A stretch of DNA of 17,460 nt, taken from Saccoglossus kowalevskii. Taxonomy: Eukaryota > Hemichordata > Enteropneusta > Harrimaniidae. The notes below the pieces were generated by a model that saw nothing but the letters and a program-made list of their open reading frames with translations, did no database searches and was not told the DNA's origin. The translations under genes and the position numbers were made by a program. The DNA lies in NCBI RefSeq assembly GCF_000003605.2, contig NW_003158728.1, positions 289,309 to 306,768 of the forward strand, in the 5' to 3' direction. Of the stretch, positions 1 to 9,900 are shown piece after piece (position 1 is the first letter of the stretch; each line of letters begins with the position of its first letter).

Positions 1-703
1 CTCTGGTTGCTAGGCAACTGTGTGTGTGATAGCTTCAACTTGTTTTTTGGAGAACAAGTTGCTATTGTGGGCAGCAAGGTTGCCTTTAAAAAATTATGAA
101 ATGTTCGTAAGCTATGCAAAAAAATGTATTTTCATATATTATTTAGTTTCTTTTGTTCCTATGAGTCCCATATCTCACAGATGCATGATGCAACAACCAC
201 CACCCTTTAAACTGAAGACACATTTTCATCAATTCTAAAATATTCATACATGTAGTGTTTAGCAATGACAACAAATTATGTGATTTTGCTTTTTTTTGAT
301 AGAAATGAAAACAATGAGATAATCACTTGAATAAAAACCTGAAAACTAATCTGAATCAGAACCAACAACCCAAATCCAAATATCATATTTTTTAATAACA
401 CATAACATTTATTTTTTTCCAAAAATGCATTTTGTGTTTTTGTTCTTGATTGAGGGTCATGGATTGCATCTCCTATGACCCCAATGATGAGTTTTATAAA
501 TGTATACTTTACTAATTTTCACTGCTAGAAATTTTCACAGTTTCAGGAATCATGAGAACAAAATTCGGCAAATTCACTGACACTACATGTTGTAGAACTC
601 CAGACAAATAATTTAGTCTCGTGAATTGAGGCTGTTTACGGTAGTAAAAATGCAGTTAAATATTATATCTAATATTTTTTATTATGTTATTTTTAATTAT
701 TAG
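1..703. other. AT-rich flank upstream of the LRAT-domain gene
   Basis: No coding region is supported here. The only reading frames are short and resemble nothing I know. Just before the LRAT start, the stretch ending at 703 is T-rich and closes with TTATTAG, which could be a 3' splice site placing the ATG in an exon that begins at 704. If so, one or more 5' untranslated exons lie upstream, possibly outside the window. A lone TTTACGGTA near 636-644 resembles the ends of repeats found further right, but has no partner. Confidence 0.4.
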
Positions 704-712
704 GAATAAACA

Positions 713-1732
713 ATGAATAAACCAATCATGTATCCAGAAAAGCCAAAATATCGTCGTCTTGTTGATTTGACTGAAATTCGTAAAGGTGATCAGTTAGCAC
801 AGCCTGGTCTGCTAAGTATATACACCCATCATCTACTGGCAGCCGAAGATGGAGTTCCCGGAAAAACACTTTGTGTTGTTCATCTCAATGGAAATGTGGC
901 ATTATATTCTGGAAGTATTTTTGGTAAAGTCATGGAAGAAAATATAGATGTTAATTTACAAAAACAAATATTTTATCGTGTCGAGTACAACAGTGTGAAA
1001 GTATTTAGTCCAGAGAAAGTGCTCAAGAGGGCAAGAGAGAAAATTGGTATCGGATGCTACTCCGCAGTTTTTTTCAACTGTGAACATTTTGCTACATGGT
1101 GTAAAACAGGCCAGTATGTGTGCTTTCAGTTGTCCGATTGCCTCCTGCGAAAAGCTTTCGCAATTTTTATAGACTGTATTCTAAAGCCAAAACAGTTCAT
1201 TGGACATCTTTCAAAAACTATCTTTAAGTTAATTGCTGATGGAATTGAGAGTTTTATTATTTTTATGATCGAAGTGATCACAAGTCAGTCAACATGGAAG
1301 ATTCTAGCCACTCGACAATTGACTGCAAAAGGAGCAGAAAGACTATCTGCGTCATCACTCGGAACTACAGCTGGAGTTACGTTTGTGGTTACTGCTGTGC
1401 CGGAAATTGTTATATACTTCAATGAAACAGCAGAGTTATGTAACCAGTTACAAGAAGGTATAATAGATGACGAACAGTACACGGAGGAGATGCATCAGAA
1501 AACGGTCGGTTCCATGGGAGCTATAGTTGGATCGGTAACCGGTGCTATGGTGGGACAAGCTATTGTTCCTGTGCCTGTATTGGGTGCAGTGGTTGGAGGA
1601 GCCACAGGGACTCTAACGAGGAAGTTTATCGGTAGATTTATCGGACGATTGCTCTTCCTCTGGAATGTTATGTTGTGGATTGTGCAAGCAATATGTCTTT
1701 TAACTGAGAATTCATTAAGTTTTCACTGTTAA
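713..1732 (+). CDS. LRAT-domain (NlpC/P60-like) protein with glycine-zipper C-terminus
   Basis: This is a 339-codon frame with no intron. Residues about 15-135 look like an LRAT domain, the papain-like fold of lecithin:retinol acyltransferase and the HRASLS/PLAAT phospholipase-acyltransferases. The likely catalytic residues are H39 or H40 in YTHHLLAA, H57 in VVHLNG, and the nucleophile C123 in FNCEHFATW. These enzymes transfer acyl groups between lipids at membranes; the substrate here cannot be told. The rest is hydrophobic: possible membrane segments lie near 145-157, 165-190, 221-236 and 312-330. G269, G273, G277 and G281 are spaced every four residues, followed by a second Gly-rich stretch at 291-299, a glycine-zipper pattern. 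The start has A at -3 (AACAATGA) and precedes the whole domain; M6 is an alternative. The gene is convergent with CDC40. It could be one of an expanded invertebrate family or a retained intronless copy. The family call is firm and the enzyme activity is inferred. Confidence 0.85.
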   Translation: MNKPIMYPEKPKYRRLVDLTEIRKGDQLAQPGLLSIYTHHLLAAEDGVPGKTLCVVHLNGNVALYSGSIFGKVMEENIDVNLQKQIFYRVEYNSVKVFSPEKVLKRAREKIGIGCYSAVFFNCEHFATWCKTGQYVCFQLSDCLLRKAFAIFIDCILKPKQFIGHLSKTIFKLIADGIESFIIFMIEVITSQSTWKILATRQLTAKGAERLSASSLGTTAGVTFVVTAVPEIVIYFNETAELCNQLQEGIIDDEQYTEEMHQKTVGSMGAIVGSVTGAMVGQAIVPVPVLGAVVGGATGTLTRKFIGRFIGRLLFLWNVMLWIVQAICLLTENSLSFHC

Positions 1733-3160
1733 ATGGGTGACACATTTAAATCCTAAAACTGTCAGCAACTGTACCTCAGTAATCTTGGAGTTAAATTGAT
1801 AATTATCCAAATTTACCAAAGTCTTCAGTGACTGGTAACCCAGTATCATTTGGCTGCATCAAAAGTACCAAGCAAATATATTTTCTTATTCCCCATACCT
1901 CCAGAATGCTGAATCCTGAAGTAGTGTTTTTTGTGAACAATTCACCAAACTAGGTAGTCCTAGATGAGAAAATTCGCAACACCTGGTGTTGACTTTGACA
2001 AATTGGAGAAATCTGTATGGCAGCTGCAAAACTTATTATTTTTGCTGAATTGTTTTTAGCACTGCATGGCTTGTCATTAAGTTTCAAACTTTCTTTCCCG
2101 AAATGTATATTGCTTATATATTTAATATACTGCATAGTCTGTTATGGCAAGTGAATTACAATTCATTTGTGCAAAGGATAATTTTACTTGTCCTGGTTTA
2201 TAAGACCACCCTTAATATTTAGCACTGGTAATTTATCTATTACTGAGATTGAGATTTGATCACATACTGCCAAACCTTGAAAAAACATCCAAAATATTAA
2301 ATACAAATTTTAACAAAAGTATTACCTCAGGAGAAAAAACCAAAAGAAAATGTTGGTTAATTTTAATGATGTGAATTATTTTAAGAATGTCAGATTTCTT
2401 TTAAAAATATGTTGAATTAATCAGAAATTGTATTCCTGTAAACACAGAGGAAGTGGATCTATCTTGTGAATAATTTTAGTTTGACCTTGATCTTGTTAGC
2501 CCCATGCACTTTTACATTGACTTGACTCGTAAGGTTTATTTAATTATATACTAGGACTACCAATGGGCATAACAACCCTGTAAAGACACAAACAAACAAA
2601 AAATAAGAATTATGGTTATGAATTACATTACACCATATTATAAAAGACAAATTATAACTGATTTTAACTAGTTGGGAAAAGTAAACTTACCACTAGATAT
2701 GTCAATATGAGAATTCATTTTAACAACATTATAGCAATAAACGATGGTGAACACTTTGTTATAGTTATAAGAGATCGACCAATTTGAAAGAGATCGGCTG
2801 AGCATAACCACCATGTTGAAGTCTAAATGAAACTTTCCTTAAAGTACTGGGTAAGATAGACCAATTTAACAGAACACATTAACGATATTATATAAAAACA
2901 TACCATCTAAAAATAAATGCTGTTTACAAAGTGTGGGTAAATTAAAAAAAAAAGACTACTTAAATTACCATAGTTATCAGAATCATACACAACACTAAAG
3001 TTGTAAAATAAATTTGTGCTGTACTCATTCGAGTTTATAAATGCATGTTTCTTGCCACAGAGACCATATTGTACTACAATTTTCAAGTTGAATTTTGACA
3101 AAACTCGCATACAATAAACGTAGAGTATTAAAACTAATGTTCAAGGCTATTCGTGAGCAT
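1733..3160. other. Intergenic region downstream of the LRAT-domain gene
   Basis: I see no gene here. The first part must hold the 3' UTR of the LRAT-domain gene, but no polyadenylation signal lies close to the stop. Candidates are an ATTAAA variant at 2296-2301 and a canonical AATAAA at 2736-2741, both far downstream. The few short frames on either strand are not supported by recognisable domains. Confidence 0.35.
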
Positions 3161-3164
3161 TTAA

Positions 3165-4089
3165 AGTGCCGGTGCAATGCCCACCCTCACGTTTCCCATT
3201 TTAGATCTGTGTCCCACTGAAATGGGCAGTTATTGATTTTTTGCTGAAAATGATTACTCGTATCCAAGTAAATTTGGGATATTTCTCGTGTTGTAGCCAC
3301 GCCCACCTATACTGAAATGGTCGACTGTTTCCGGATTTCCGACTCTCGCCGAAAGTGCGCCACCATATGACAAAATGTGAGAGGAAGTCGTACCCCTGAG
3401 CCGTAATAACGCTGGTCATTTAGTATACTTTTAAACGATATACATTTTTCGATCAGGTTTTTTTTTTTTTTTTTTTTTTTGTCTATTTTATTTTTTTTGA
3501 GAGGGAGTTTTTAGATGTTGTGTTGTGGGCAGTTGCAGTGAAACGTATAGTCATTGTGTAAGTATTCACACGTTTCTAATCGATCCGAAGGTGCGACATC
3601 AGTGGACGAAAGCCACTTAACCTCAGATTCCAGCGACAGTGTACAAACATGCGCCAGTGTCGGCAACAATCACGGTGACCAGCTACACCAGAACGGACAT
3701 ATTTCGCATCTAACTGAACCCCATGCAACAAAAATTGATACTATGTGTTCTTTATGGTCCATTCTTCTTCGACGAACAAGTACATAAGCGACAATTTAGT
3801 CAAAGACGAGAAAACAGCACAAGAAATTTGCCTTATTTACACTTATCGGCAATGCAAGCTGCCATGCGACTTCCCCTTCTGACATCACAAGGGCAATTTC
3901 TGTATGCAAATGAGAAGCTAATGAGGAGCCTCGTTTTAAAATACACAAAAATAAAGTTGCCGTAGACTGAGTTTAAAACACTTTTTTTCACTTAAAAAAT
4001 AATTCATGCTTAGAAACATAAAAATTAATAATATTTATGTATTAATGAATAATTTTAGGCGTGAAAATAGCAGCCATTTCACAGGCACT
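3165..4089 (+). mobile_element. TTAA-flanked THAP-bearing DNA transposon remnant (Kolobok-like)
   Basis: TTAA at 3161-3164 and at 4090-4093 flank inverted ends. The left end reads AGTGCCGGTGCAATG, and the right end read on the minus strand is AGTGCCTGTGAAATG, a match at 13 of 15 bases. The 925-bp body is richer in CpG than its surroundings around 3290-3420 and 3540-3680, and it contains a broken THAP-domain frame. TTAA target duplications combined with a THAP-containing transposase are known for the Kolobok superfamily. PiggyBac also uses TTAA but lacks THAP. TA duplication by a mariner-like element also fits the flank bases. At under 1 kb it is far too short for an intact autonomous copy, so I read it as an internally deleted relic. 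A 23-base T run at 3458-3480 lies just before the THAP frame. Confidence 0.6.
3513..3620 (+). pseudogene. THAP zinc-finger domain fragment
   Basis: In the frame that starts at 3513, the translation opens RCCVVGSCSETYS, continues SIHTFLIDPK and reaches VRHQWTKAT before a TAA at 3618-3620. This matches the N-terminal half of a THAP (C2CH) DNA-binding domain: the paired cysteines, the short hydrophobic strand ending in a Phe, the Asp-Pro, and the conserved Trp. The second half, with the Cys-x2-His pair, is not visible in this frame. There is no ATG in frame upstream, because a TGA closes the frame a few codons before. Downstream, the +2-shifted frame stays open to about 3787 and another to 3965, which suggests frameshifts, but I cannot recognise a transposase core in either. 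I take it as the decayed start of the transposase of the surrounding element. Confidence 0.65.
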
Positions 4090-4093
4090 TTAA

Positions 4094-6414
4094 CCTATTA
4101 AATAGGGATGCATAATATCATATTTTGTCATAAATTATTATATAATTATTGATTTTGACAGTGTGACGTACTATTTTTAGATCTGGGTTTTGTGAATAAC
4201 TGCATAAAATAAATCATCTTATTAAAAGTTGATGACATCTGATGATCTCTTTAAAAGTAGTCAACTACATTAGAGTGATAACATTGAAAAGGACTGACTT
4301 GAGTAGTCTGGAGAACAGTATTGGTGGAGTTTAGGCTGCCCCCCAAAATGTTGCGTTTCTGGTCAGCATGGGCATCACCAAAAAAAGTGCAGGCTGATTT
4401 TCTTTAATGTATTTCAGTGCCCTCTGTGCACAAATTGATGAAACCTGCAATAATCACCTTACCGCCCTATTTTTGTAAAAGATTTTGACTAGAAACATTT
4501 TTTGCGAGGCTTGTACAATGGTGCTCGAATATTCACAAAATAGCTTTATTATCAGAAATATTTTTCTGAAAATTCCAGTAACTTAGAAGTCTGAACTTTG
4601 AATACCTGTCACTAGAGACATGTCTTTGGTTAACTTGTAATATTTATTGTGTAACAACTTGTTTTACTGATTTGTGCATGAGAACTAAACATATCATAGT
4701 AATAAAAAAAAAGTTCGAACAAATGTCTCCTTCATAGCTGACTTGTTCATTAAGTTATTGTACTTTGTATGTGTGGGTCACGCTCATACTTGTGTATAAT
4801 TAAATTCATTAACATACCACAATGCAACGAGTGAGCAAACGGTTTGGTAATTAAAGGCCTTAACAAAATATTTCTTTTTGGGTCAGTGTGCACACTGCAA
4901 AATAGGCACTGCACAGTGTCCTCTGTTGACAGAGTGATGAAAACTTGCAAAATTTGTGTGCCACAAAATATTATACACAAAATTGTTTTTTACAAGAATT
5001 CAATCGTGGATGATCAAGAAGCCATAACAAGTAAAGTACTGTGGATACAACAAAGTACAGTGCAAGGACTTGCGCTTTAGTTGCATATTGTACGTTCTTT
5101 TACCTTGTCATGATCTGCATGTTCTCTCATTGCCATATTGTTGTTTTTTTCAAATAAATGATTTAAGTGAAATAAGTGTTTTTACTGGTATTTGATTTGT
5201 GTACTGCGTATACGATATGGTATGAAACAAAGATTGGTCATGTGCAGCTTTTAGGTCATGTTTTAAGTCCGAAAACTAGTAGTTCCATGTGCGTTAACAT
5301 CTGTATCTCAGAAATGCCCAACTGATTATGTTCAAACGTCATGTCGCACATGCAGTATGCAAATGAATTTGTATTGAGACCTAATCAATGACAGCCAATG
5401 GTGATTTTTATGCAAAAGTAAAATACCTCAAAATTAAGCATCATGGTTGCTTATGGACAGATGTCATTTAAACTCTTCTCTATTCATATCCTTATCGAGA
5501 CTGGTTCTACTGGCAGCCATTTTGTTCACTGGTAAAACTGATGTTGTTCCAGAGCCATATCTCTACTTCCCTCTATGCACATGCTTTGACGGACTGCAAT
5601 CAAACTTTACATCTCAGTCCTGGTCCTGGCAATTTCCACAATAATTTCATATACTTTTTCCCTCCAAGTGGGATGATTTGTGGGTACAAATCAGCATTTT
5701 CACTGAAAAATTGGGGTATACCAGATTTGTTGTACAAGTACAATGTATGCTACATATACCAAGTCTGTTATTAACCAATCAAAATGCAGTTTGGTATTGA
5801 TGGAATTCATGGAGAATTGGCAATGACTTTTTTATTGCAATTTGGAAGTGAATTACTGATATTGAAGTGCAATTCGTTTTTAGTGAAATTTTAGTGAAAA
5901 AACAGCAAAATACAAGGGTTGAACACTGAAAGCGCATTTGATTGATTGTGCGAGTCCTCTTTTGATGGGCAGTACAGCACACAAGTACAGATTTTTCGAT
6001 AAATTAATCATCCTCCAAAAAGAACGACCATACAATTATTCATGTGTACATAACAGACATTGTTTACTGTTGTTTTTTCAGCATTTTTGAATATACCCAG
6101 AATATAAAAATCATGCAACAGTAAGGAGTGGGTGTAAACTTGGCTGAATACAATATTGTCTCTCTTGTACTACAGTCGTCTTGAATAAGGCTGCAGCTAT
6201 AGTGCTGTAGCCTGGGTGTAGTTGGCTGCACTCCATTGGTCATCATGACTCGCCTATATCAGTCAACCATGAGGGACTCTGTCCCATCATTTTATTGTTA
6301 AATATACCAAGATATAAAAAAGAATAATGTCAATAAACAACATATTAGTATGAAGCATTTCAGTTAAACATGGCTAAAAATTGGAGCAAACCGCAACAAG
6401 TTAGTATTGTACTT
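4094..6414. other. Intergenic region between the THAP element and the CDC40 3' end
   Basis: No gene is recognisable on either strand; the frames present are under 80 codons and lack known motifs. A perfect 14-bp palindrome, CAGTGTGCACACTG, sits at 4884-4897. A run of six C lies near 4340. The right-hand portion approaches the end of the convergent CDC40 transcription unit. Confidence 0.35.
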
Positions 6415-6420
6415 TTTATT
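6415..6420 (-). promoter_or_regulatory. Alternative distal polyadenylation signal for CDC40
   Basis: TTTATT on the plus strand reads AATAAA on the coding strand, about 330 nt past the CDC40 stop. It is one of two or more candidates; hexamers like this occur by chance in AT-rich DNA. Confidence 0.25.
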
Positions 6421-6513
6421 TTCAATTCTACATAAAATACATGATTCTGTTTAAAACAGAACTACAGTGTGTGGACAGCAAATGTTCTTTTAAAAGAAAG
6501 ATTATTTAAACGC

Positions 6514-6519
6514 TTTATT
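6514..6519 (-). promoter_or_regulatory. Candidate proximal polyadenylation signal for CDC40
   Basis: This is the first canonical AATAAA on the coding strand after the CDC40 stop codon, giving a 3' UTR of roughly 230-260 nt. It is supported only by sequence and position. Confidence 0.35.
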
Positions 6520-6750
6520 TACACAGACTTCAGTTTTCATATAAGAAAAGTAATATAAAAGAAGACAAGAGAAAAATATCAAGCAAAATCTTCTTATCTT
6601 GGTTCTAATTATTGTAATAGTATATAGAATAACATGACATTGTGAGTATGTATATATTTCCATCAAAACCGATATCAGTTGTCGTCCAAGCACATACAAA
6701 GATTTATCCACCACACGGTACAAGTTCCTTGGTACAGGATCATCACTGTT

Positions 6751-6928
6751 TCAGTCCCAGAGTTTAATAAGTCCATCCCATCCACACGTTATAACTTTAG
6801 ATGTTTCATGTGGATGCCAGATACATCCAATACAGACACCGTCATGTGCTTTCATTTTACTGTAAAGTTTAGTGCTCTTCCAATCCCACAGATTCAGCTT
6901 TCCGTCTGCATCCCCAGATACAACGTAA
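6751..6928 (-). CDS. CDC40: CDC40 last exon: end of blade 6 and blade 7
   Basis: The exon encodes [16 protein letters not shown] through [13 protein letters not shown] and stops with TGA at 6753-6751. The acceptor is AATTTCAG before 6928, and the first base completes the AGT (Ser) codon split with the previous exon. The intron on its 5' side (6929-8113) holds a Gypsy integrase fragment and one copy of an inverted-repeat element. Confidence 0.95.
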
Positions 6929-9900
6929 CTGAAATTAACAAGTTCATGAAAGTATGATTAAAATATGTACCTATAGACTGCCACACTGTGACATCATTTG
7001 TTTTAATTTTTGTCAACCAGCGTGCGAATGTCTGATAAATGTTGCTCACTGATCATTACTTCTTTGCGATCTGTGAGGGGTCCAATGATGATTTTAAGAG
7101 AGTTGTGGACAAAGAAGGCCACTACACCAGAGGTTAAAACTACATACCAGTATGTCCTGGATTTGCGAAATCGCCTTGAAGAGACATGTAAATTGGCTCA
7201 ACCTGAGTTAGCTAAGGCAAAGGTTTGATACAAAAAGTATTATGATAGCAAGGCCAGGGATAGGAAGTTCCAACCTTCTAACCAACACTGACATTTGTGT
7301 TGATAAACATCGATTTTCCGACAATCCAATGCGCTTTTCTAAGAAAATCACTAGTATAAGTAGGGTGCGTTTTGCACTAATTACCTCTTGTGACTCCTTT
7401 GATACCTTCCAATAACCCCCCCAAAACATTACCTAATTAAAGCTTGATAATGTCTCAGTTTCTATTCGTTGGTCTGGGTATCAGTCAATATTGCCATCTT
7501 TGTTTATACATGTGTGAGACCCACATCTCGCGTATGCCCTTTAAACATGTATAATTTAATAACAGCAGCAACAAACAATGCCATTATGTTATCTCTGGAT
7601 TTAAATGATTAGTTTTTGTCAACCAATCACTGCACACTTGTACATGCACAAAAGGTAACAAGTGTGACCATCTTTCATTGTTAGCGTCACACATATATAA
7701 AACAAGAATATATTCCAACTACCGTAAAATCGGTATTAGAAGCCGCATCCTTAATAGAAATCGCACCCATTCTTTTTGAATAATTCATCATTTCTCATAT
7801 GTGTAGATGCTGTAATAGAAGCCGCATCCCCTCTGTTGGATTGTACCATTTCAATAGAAGCCACGGTTTCTAATACAGATTTTACAATACTGTTTATTTT
7901 ATTGCCTGTCGCGGGGTTCCCCTTCTTTCAATGATATTGCAGGAGCATTTCAATTTGTAGGGGGGGGGGGCAAACATTTGCATAATGTTTGTTTTGCACA
8001 AAGCTTAGCATCCTGTATTGTAATTCTTGAGATTGTTCAATTCAGAGAAACAAGTAAAAAAAAAATTAAATAGTGATGTTGAAAGAATTATTATCAAAAT
8101 TATTTATGAATACCTCATATCTGGGGAAAAGTCCATCTGACAAGCATAACCAGCTACCATGTGACCTTTAAAACACTTTTTATGATTCAACTTGAACCTA
8201 TTTTGTGCTGAGAATATCACAATCTGATTGTCCATGGATTGGCATCCTAACCATTTACCTAGAAATGAAAATGAAGATTGGTTGCAGGGACTGTTACAGA
8301 ATTCTAAAGTATGACAGAGTAAAAAAAGAGAAGTATTTGTACATGTATCACATGTCAGATGAATTGTACATGAATTCACTGACAATTTTCCAAGACTATT
8401 TTTTCAATCTCACATGATCAACAACAAGTACACAGTCAGTGATGCCATCAATCATCAAGTGTGTGCAAGAGGTGGCATAACTAATTTTATTCACCAGACC
8501 AGACAAGAAATTCTTGGTATAAGCGGTGAGCAAAATTTTTCTTGAAATCGAGGGGGAATCTTTTCACATATACACATGCATCCAGAACTTTTTGTTTACA
8601 CTTATTTTTACAAATTCAGCAGTGTATGTACTTCCATACCACGTTTTAAAGACCACGCTAACTTTCAGATATCCTCGGGGGCGGAGCTACGTCACAGACG
8701 TTCCACGTTGCTAAGACGCGCATCACTGTACCACGTATTTCTACGGGCTTTGTGCGCGCTACTGTGGTACGCCGGTGGAGCCGGTGAAAATTCGAGAAAA
8801 CAACACAAACTCAACTTTGAAGTAATCCTGAACAACCAAATCCATATATGTTACACACGTAGGGCTAATCTTGTTACACTGTTCAGGGGACTCGCAAAGT
8901 ACCGTTTTCTGCGAGTTTTTGGTCTTTGTTTTCACCGCGAGGGTTGCCAGGCGGTAGAAAATGCCCGGATGTCCGCCCCCGAGGATACCAGAAAATAATC
9001 AATACCAGCTGACTCTTCTACCCACCCCCAATTTAGTTCAAAGTGTGAACCATTATCTGTTTCAAGGGGAAATTTTGCGCATTGTTTACTACCGTAAAAT
9101 CTGTATTAGAAGCTGCGGCTTCTATTAAAATGATACAATGCAACAGAGAGGATGCTGCTTCTATTAGAGCATCTACACATATGAGAAATGTCTGCTTCTC
9201 ATTTGTTCAAAAAGTATAGGTGCGACTTCTATTAGAGATGCGGCTTCTACTACAGATTTTACGGTACAAGGATTATTTATCTAATTTGATGACTGATAAT
9301 TTCCAACACTCTGCCCACCTTTGACCTACCTACAGTGCGTGCATGGATAACTCACACAATAGGAATTTTATTACATATTTATATCACCATGGTTATAAAA
9401 GTTCTCATAAATCTTTGATTACATAGTATTGAAATAACTCACCATTTGGACTGAGAGTTACACTTGGCATGGAATGCATACTAGGTTCAGCAATGTATTT
9501 AAAATCCACTGGAATATCCCATTCCCAGACTCGTAAACTCTTGTCGTCTGAGGTAGAGACAAACCTCCTACTGTCATCAACAAATGTTATAGAATTGACA
9601 GCACCGAGATGACGGTCATACTCCTGGACAATATCACCAGAGTTCAAGTCCCACTGAAAAACAGAAGAATATGATGTTTTATGAATAGCAGTAATTTCTA
9701 TAATGTACAGCATACAGAAATTGATACCATTGCAGATGTAAAAAAAGAGTCCGCCAGTCGGCCATTGTGAATCAAAACCTAAAACAAAATAAGGTGCATC
9801 AGTAACCAACAATGAGAGTTGTCAATACCAAGTTTGAATGAAATCAGCCAAGGCAATCCTAACAAACTGCTTTCAAAGAAATGAAAAACAAATCAACAAA

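Noticed and set aside
3201-3419. 72-codon minus-strand frame left of the THAP fragment
   Set aside because: It lies within the TTAA-flanked element, has no recognisable domain, and is opposite to the THAP frame.
3458-3480. T23 run with an upstream AATAAA-like stretch on the minus strand, suggesting a retroposed copy
   Set aside because: No retrotransposon or gene-derived sequence precedes it on the minus strand. The THAP frame starts 33 bases away on the other strand. A simple homopolymer explains it.
5447-5774. Overlapping short plus-strand frames in the intergenic region
   Set aside because: They are under 80 codons with no domain, no splice-supported extension and no unusual codon use.
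7208-7429. 73-codon minus-strand frame beside the Gypsy fragment
   Set aside because: It partly overlaps the antisense of the fragment, and I could not identify any protein family. It may be another repeat, but that cannot be shown from this copy.
8576-8998. 140-codon plus-strand frame across the GC-rich element
   Set aside because: It begins outside the element and ends at its right border. The composition follows the CpG-rich repeat, and no domain is recognisable. A frame through a GC-rich transposon is the simpler reading.
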